Below, in pieces: positions 39,614-44,624 of a stretch of DNA of 44,624 nucleotides. Under the pieces are notes generated by a model. That model saw only the letters and a program-made list of their open reading frames with translations, ran no database searches and was not told the origin of the DNA. Every line of letters begins with the position of its first letter. The first letter of the stretch is position 1. The stretch lies in NCBI GenBank assembly GCA_913056155.1, contig CAJXMT010000003.1, positions 1-44,624 of the forward strand, written 5' to 3'. The stretch comes from an uncultured Cryomorphaceae bacterium (lineage in GTDB: Bacteria > Bacteroidota > Bacteroidia > Flavobacteriales_G > Salibacteraceae). The position numbers and the translations under genes were made by a program.

Positions 39614-41032
39614 CTAATTCTCATTGTTCAAAAATGCTTTCCAAGCAGTACCCGATGCCGACTTTAATTGGGCGAAATTAATGAGGGCCTCAGAGTGTAA
39701 AATATTTAAAATGGTTTGTGCTTCGATATAGCGTATTTCCCGTGAATTTATAAGAAAAAGTGAACTTTCGCCCATTTCAAACCGGGTTTGCTCGGCCAAG
39801 AGTAATCGTTCCAGATTGATTACATTACTTTTGAAAATAGTGAGCCGGTCAATGGTGTTTTCATAAGTATTGAGTGTGTTTTGTAAATTCGCTTTAAGCA
39901 ACGCGTGGGTATCTGTTCGTCGGAAACGCTGTTCCTTTAAATTGAGATCGGCTACATTTAGTCGTCCTCTTTCCCTTCTTAAAAACAAAGAAGAGGAAAC
40001 GCCAAAGCCCAACTTGTAATTATTGGTGAGCAGTGCAGCCTCGGGAACGGTGCCCGTTTCTTCAGTCAAGTAGTTGTATTTGACAAAAACCTTGGGTTTG
40101 AGTCTGTCCGCCTTAAAGCGCCTGTCCACCTCAGCTTGTTTAATTTGATAATCTTGAATTTTTAAAGCCGGATGAGCCTCAAGAAGATTTATGTACTCTT
40201 CTTTATTCGCGGGCTCAAGATTTTGTGTGGCTTTTAGGTTTTGCGGATAGATATTATCATTGATCTCGAGCGGATTCAAGTCTTCATCCCATAAATAGGT
40301 AATAAGCTCTTGACGATACATATATAAATTGTTTTGTGCCTTTAAATAGCGATCTTGAATGGCCTGCACTTGAGTGTAAGCTTCAACAGTATCTATACCG
40401 GGAAGATCTCCTAATCTAAAGCTTTCTTTTACGGCTTCAAAGCGTTCGAAAGCCAATTCAACACCTTTTTCCAAAACATTCACATTGGCTTGGGCTTGTG
40501 CCCAAGACCAATAAGCCTGCGCACTTTGTTCAAAAAGTTTATTGAGCATTTGCTTCTGCTCCTCTTTACTTTGTTCGGCAAAAAACTGAGCTTGACGGAG
40601 AGCTGCTCGTCGTTGATCTATAAATAAATCTCGACCCAAATTGAGTTGAATACCGGCAGAGAGGAGCCCGGCCGTGTTGGTAACTTCGGGGTTTAAGTAA
40701 TTTCCCGAGTTTCGTTCGTAATTGGCGTCGAGCTCAATTCCGCCGAATGTGGGCAGTTTAATTCCCGCCTCTTGCTTGTTATAGTAAACCGATTCGTCTA
40801 ACTCTTTTGTGTTAAAACTACCGTAAACTCGGGGGTCAAAGCCTCCTCTGGCAGCTTTCAACTCTTCGTCACCCGCAGTTGGAATAAGAGCCGATTGTTT
40901 TGCAACAGGATGATAGTTGCCCACTTGGTTAATGAACTGTTCAAAGCTCAATGTGTCGGTATTTTGCGCATAATAAACGCACGACATCATCAACCCCAAA
41001 AAAGTAAATATGTATTTATTTATAGGGTTCAT
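39614..41032 (-). CDS. TolC-family outer membrane efflux protein
   Basis: Coiled-coil TolC-like repeats, signal peptide MNPINKYIFTFLGLMMSCVYYAQ; overlaps upstream gene. Confidence 0.85.
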   Translation of the reverse strand: MNPINKYIFTFLGLMMSCVYYAQNTDTLSFEQFINQVGNYHPVAKQSALIPTAGDEELKAARGGFDPRVYGSFNTKELDESVYYNKQEAGIKLPTFGGIELDANYERNSGNYLNPEVTNTAGLLSAGIQLNLGRDLFIDQRRAALRQAQFFAEQSKEEQKQMLNKLFEQSAQAYWSWAQAQANVNVLEKGVELAFERFEAVKESFRLGDLPGIDTVEAYTQVQAIQDRYLKAQNNLYMYRQELITYLWDEDLNPLEINDNIYPQNLKATQNLEPANKEEYINLLEAHPALKIQDYQIKQAEVDRRFKADRLKPKVFVKYNYLTEETGTVPEAALLTNNYKLGFGVSSSLFLRRERGRLNVADLNLKEQRFRRTDTHALLKANLQNTLNTYENTIDRLTIFKSNVINLERLLLAEQTRFEMGESSLFLINSREIRYIEAQTILNILHSEALINFAQLKSASGTAWKAFLNNEN

Positions 41033-42389
41033 AAAGTATATCTGAAGGTTTTTCTTTATCGAGCGCGTCTTCATAAAAATCAGGAGGGAAGCCGTTGAGT
41101 TGTCGCCATATTTCATACCAAACCGGCACGTCGTTAAAGAGCATGATGGCCTCAGCGCCGGTACCTATTCTCAATGGCTCGGGCCAGGGTGTGTCACTGC
41201 TGTCGGGAACAATTAATACGCGGTAATGATTGTTTTTTTTGTCTGAGAATTTATCTACCGCACGTACAACCCCTCCAAACGTGCCGTTACTTAAGTTGGG
41301 CCATCCTGAAAAGATAATGGCGGGCCATCCGTCAAAAATGAACCTCACTTTATTTCCCTCGTGTACTAAGGGTAAATCAATGGGTTTAATGTAAACCTCA
41401 GCGGCGAGCTCGTAATCGCCCGGTAAAATGCTTATAATGGAAGTTCCTGATTTGATGAGTTCTCCCACACCCACTTTAACTGCTCGTGTAATATAACCCG
41501 CTTGGGGAGCAACAACATAATACATACCGGCGCGCACTTTGAAGTTGTTGTATTCGTTTTGCAACTTGTTGACTTCGGCATTTGTTGTGAAGCCCGAAGA
41601 CATGGCTGTAAATTTTTCAGACTCCGCTTTAGCCAATTTATTTTGAAAATCGAAATGAATGGCGTTGAGTTCAATTTGGGCACTTAGTAATTCGTTTCGG
41701 CTGCTGAGTAATTTATTTTCTGCGGCGATGAGTTTTACTTGATTTTTTTGAAATTCTTGCTTTCTGGATTCTAAATCGGTCAGTGACTTTAAACCTTGTT
41801 TATACAATTCCTGCATACGTTTGAGGCGTGCATCGGCAATATCAAAATTCACTTTAGCGGCTTCGTATGAAATACTGTCTGATTCTACCAATAACTCGGC
41901 TTGTCTCAATCGATTTCGTGCTTGCTCAATTCTTAATTTATTGTTGGCTTTCAGAGCCTCAATTTGTAAATCCAGAGCATCTACTTTTTTATCGTACGCT
42001 TCACCGGCTTGAGCCTTTGCGTTAATTTGATTTTGGGTTCTGACCAAAAGCTCGGGATCTAAAAACTTGTTGTGAATTTCAGATATTTTCATGATCGTAT
42101 CACCCTTTTCTACATAATCCCCCTCTTGAACGTTCCAGCTTTCAATTCTTCCATCAATTATGGAGTGAATGGTTTGCGGCCTGTGAGTGGGTTGGAGGGC
42201 GTTGAGCTTTCCCCTTGCTCTCGTGTTTTGTGTCCAGGGTAAAAAAAGTGAAATGATAAAAACCAACAGCAAACCCAGCAGTATTTTAATAATACTTTTG
42301 GCCTGTTGGCTGATACCTATGAGCCGGCTGCTTTTGAAGCTTTCGATTTGAAGCTTTTTAATTTCAATATTTTCTGATATTCCCAACAT
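41016..42389 (-). CDS. HlyD-family periplasmic adaptor/membrane fusion protein
   Basis: Single TM, IDGRIESWNVQEGDYVEKGDTIMKI lipoyl-like half, long coiled coil, AGYITRAVKVGVGELIKSGTSIISILPG. Confidence 0.9.
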   Translation of the reverse strand: MLGISENIEIKKLQIESFKSSRLIGISQQAKSIIKILLGLLLVFIISLFLPWTQNTRARGKLNALQPTHRPQTIHSIIDGRIESWNVQEGDYVEKGDTIMKISEIHNKFLDPELLVRTQNQINAKAQAGEAYDKKVDALDLQIEALKANNKLRIEQARNRLRQAELLVESDSISYEAAKVNFDIADARLKRMQELYKQGLKSLTDLESRKQEFQKNQVKLIAAENKLLSSRNELLSAQIELNAIHFDFQNKLAKAESEKFTAMSSGFTTNAEVNKLQNEYNNFKVRAGMYYVVAPQAGYITRAVKVGVGELIKSGTSIISILPGDYELAAEVYIKPIDLPLVHEGNKVRFIFDGWPAIIFSGWPNLSNGTFGGVVRAVDKFSDKKNNHYRVLIVPDSSDTPWPEPLRIGTGAEAIMLFNDVPVWYEIWRQLNGFPPDFYEDALDKEKPSDILYEPYK

Positions 42390-42394
42390 GATTT

Positions 42395-44095
42395 CTATGT
42401 ATTTCGGGCTTTGTATGCGGCGTAATCTCCATCAAAATTTATATTGCCGTTTTCTAAAGTTATTATTCGTTCGGCTCTTTTGAGCACATCTTCATTGTTT
42501 GAAACCGCCAATACGGTACTTGATAAGTTGAAAATATGGTTGAGCACCTTCTCTTGTTCATTGCGATTAAGGTCAAGTACAGGTGATTCCAGCAACAGTA
42601 AACCTGACGGATGGCAAAAGCTGCGAGCCAAAATAATTTTACGTGAGATGTCATCGGGAATGTACTGTCCCATGGGAAGCAACATTTCGTGATCTCCGTT
42701 GGGTAAGTTTTGAATGTAAGGGATTAGATTGGCTAACTCCAAACTGTTGTGATAATCTTCTTCGGTAATTCCGGCGCGATTCAAAGTGATGTTTTCTTTG
42801 AGCGTACCGTTGAAAACCGTTTGTTGTGACATGCTGTCACCAACATATGATCTGTACTCTCTAAGGTTCATCAGGTTGAGGTGAATATCATTGATAAAAA
42901 TTTTACCCTCATAGGTGCTGTAAAGCCCGGCAGCAAGGTGAAGAACGGTGGATTTTCCGCTTCCTTGTGTACCGGCAATTACGGTTTTTGAACCTTTCTC
43001 AACCCTCAAGTTGAAGTTTTTCAGGGTGGGTTTTGAAATGCCGGGGTAATGAAAAGTAACATCGTGAAAACGGATTTCAAAACCTTGGGTTGTGTCATGT
43101 GAGCAGTGTTCCCCTTCCTCGCTTTCTAAATCCACATCGGTAATTTCGCCTACTTTTTCAGTTCCTACAACGGTGTCGTATATCGTTTCTAAACTTAAAA
43201 TAACTTTTTCTATTGAGCTGAGGAGCAGCACGATAATTACTTCTGCCGCAACAAACTGCCCAATGCTTATTTGATCGTCAATGAGCAACAAACTACCAAC
43301 GATAAGCAGTACACCCACTGTTATTACTTTAAAGCCAATCATAAACATAAACTGGGTAATTAACACTCTAAAGTGGCTTTGACGATGCGTGAGGTAGTCT
43401 TCAGAAATGGAATCTACCCTTTCTTGCGGCATTAAAGTCTCGCCTGCTAATTTAAAGGTGGCTAAGTTCCTGCTGACTTCTTGCAGCCAATAGGCCATTT
43501 TATATTTTGCCCGAGATTCTTTCAACTTGGTGCGAATGGCTTTGGGCGATGTCCATTTAAATAAAAGGTAGATAAAAATGACAAGGCTGATACTGTAGGC
43601 CAAGAAAATGGGGTGATAAACACTGAGCAGTATCAAGCCGAATACAATTTCCAGAGCTGCAGTGGTAAAATCAACTAAAATTTTAAGCACTCCTTTTTGA
43701 ATATTCATGGTGTCAAAGAACCGGTTAATCAACTCAGGAGCGTATTTTTTGTACATGGATTCCGGCTTAAACTTGGGAATGCGGTAAGATATTTCGTACG
43801 AGGCTTTGGCAAAAATGCGCTGTTGAAGGCGTTCCACCAGTGATATTTGAGCAACACGCATCAATCCGGCAAAAATGAGTGCGGCCATAATAAAAATTAC
43901 CAAAAGCACCCAGGTAGTCGTTAATCTACCACCCAGCAGAAATGTAAGTACAGCTTGTATGCCCAGTGGTAATATAAGCACCACTACACCATTTAGAGCG
44001 GCATAGAAGAAAATGGCATAAATTACTTTTCGCTCTTTACCCAGCAGCCTGAGTAGCCTTTTTAAGGGGATTGTATTGGAAACGGGATCAGCCAT
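42395..44095 (-). CDS. ABC transporter permease/ATP-binding protein (fused TMD-NBD) with degenerate NBD motifs
   Basis: TM region plus Walker A GTQGSGKST; signature and Walker B positions divergent. Confidence 0.85.
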   Translation of the reverse strand: MADPVSNTIPLKRLLRLLGKERKVIYAIFFYAALNGVVVLILPLGIQAVLTFLLGGRLTTTWVLLVIFIMAALIFAGLMRVAQISLVERLQQRIFAKASYEISYRIPKFKPESMYKKYAPELINRFFDTMNIQKGVLKILVDFTTAALEIVFGLILLSVYHPIFLAYSISLVIFIYLLFKWTSPKAIRTKLKESRAKYKMAYWLQEVSRNLATFKLAGETLMPQERVDSISEDYLTHRQSHFRVLITQFMFMIGFKVITVGVLLIVGSLLLIDDQISIGQFVAAEVIIVLLLSSIEKVILSLETIYDTVVGTEKVGEITDVDLESEEGEHCSHDTTQGFEIRFHDVTFHYPGISKPTLKNFNLRVEKGSKTVIAGTQGSGKSTVLHLAAGLYSTYEGKIFINDIHLNLMNLREYRSYVGDSMSQQTVFNGTLKENITLNRAGITEEDYHNSLELANLIPYIQNLPNGDHEMLLPMGQYIPDDISRKIILARSFCHPSGLLLLESPVLDLNRNEQEKVLNHIFNLSSTVLAVSNNEDVLKRAERIITLENGNINFDGDYAAYKARNT

Positions 44096-44624
44096 TGTTT
44101 TGTATGGTTTTTATAATTACGTTTTTAAAAAAGGACACTTGCGTTTCAAGATTACCGCTTAAATCAGTTAATTCCGGCAAGTGCCTTTCATAATATTGCT
44201 GTTGAATGATTGATTCAATAATCATAACACTCAAAATTTTGGGGTGCTGATATGCCGGGTTGTTTTCTTTAACGGTTTCAGCAAAGCGCGTGGCAAAATC
44301 CAAAAACCCGGAGTAAAACGGTTTTTTCTCTTTTTTGTAAACCTCTTTACCAAAATAAGCTTTTACCGACTCTTCAATAATTACATCGCGCAATGTATGT
44401 AAATTAAAAAAATCACTTTCTTTAAACGGAGGCCCTTCAATAACTCGAATGAGGCATTTATTTAGTTTTGCATCACTGTCTGTCATATTGGTAAGTTCCA
44501 ATACTAAGCAATGTTCAAGCCATTTCCAATACCAAGAGAGCAAGTACAGTAACAAACGGTGTTTGTTTTCAAAGTAACGATAAACGGCTCCTTCGGTAAT
44601 ATTAATTGCTCCTGCCAATTTTTT
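44088..44624 (-). CDS. TetR/AcrR-type regulator, N terminus cut by window end
   Basis: AGAINITEGAVYRYFENKHRLLLYLL is a TetR HTH; frame is open to the window edge. Confidence 0.85.
   Translation of the reverse strand, partial: KKLAGAINITEGAVYRYFENKHRLLLYLLSWYWKWLEHCLVLELTNMTDSDAKLNKCLIRVIEGPPFKESDFFNLHTLRDVIIEESVKAYFGKEVYKKEKKPFYSGFLDFATRFAETVKENNPAYQHPKILSVMIIESIIQQQYYERHLPELTDLSGNLETQVSFFKNVIIKTIQNNG

Noticed and set aside
1-44624. CRISPR array, rRNA operon, intact IS element or integrase
   Set aside because: No regularly spaced direct repeats, rRNA sequence, or transposase/integrase motifs were found in either strand's ORFs.

Overview
A 44.6-kb chromosomal window from a Bacteroidota (Flavobacteriia-like) genome. 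Evidence for the lineage: TAnnTTTG-type promoters, a PorZ/T9SS-type protein, and DUF6089 and DUF4175 proteins. Housekeeping genes include ald, dut, GT2, nadD, gmk, yicC, rpiB, folB, gltX, ybeY, mnmG, porZ, recO and a TetR/ABC/HlyD/TolC export operon. They are interrupted at about 5-14.4 kb by an accessory, defence-like block beside tRNA-Arg(CCU): Fic, Xre+RES, an Eco57I-type R-M gene broken by two frameshifts, an orphan AbiEi-like regulator and unknown ORFs. Main hunt results: (1) a dispersed 10-14-mer, GGTTCTGACC(AARA), with at least nine exact 10-mer copies against about 0.085 expected, read in different codon phases and absent from the accessory block; (2) a candidate oriC at 21478-21906 with a perfect DnaA box, a CCC spacer, five DnaA-trio-like triplets and an AT-rich stretch, in a region where visual GC skew changes sign; (3) a three-member intergenic repeat ending in intrinsic terminators; (4) a CTAAACTAAG operator-like array upstream of fic; (5) two related promoter/operator palindromes bracketing the AbiEi region; (6) an ABC transporter with degenerate catalytic motifs and a LytTR regulator with an atypical receiver. 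No database search or computation was run. Product calls rest on motifs recognised by eye.
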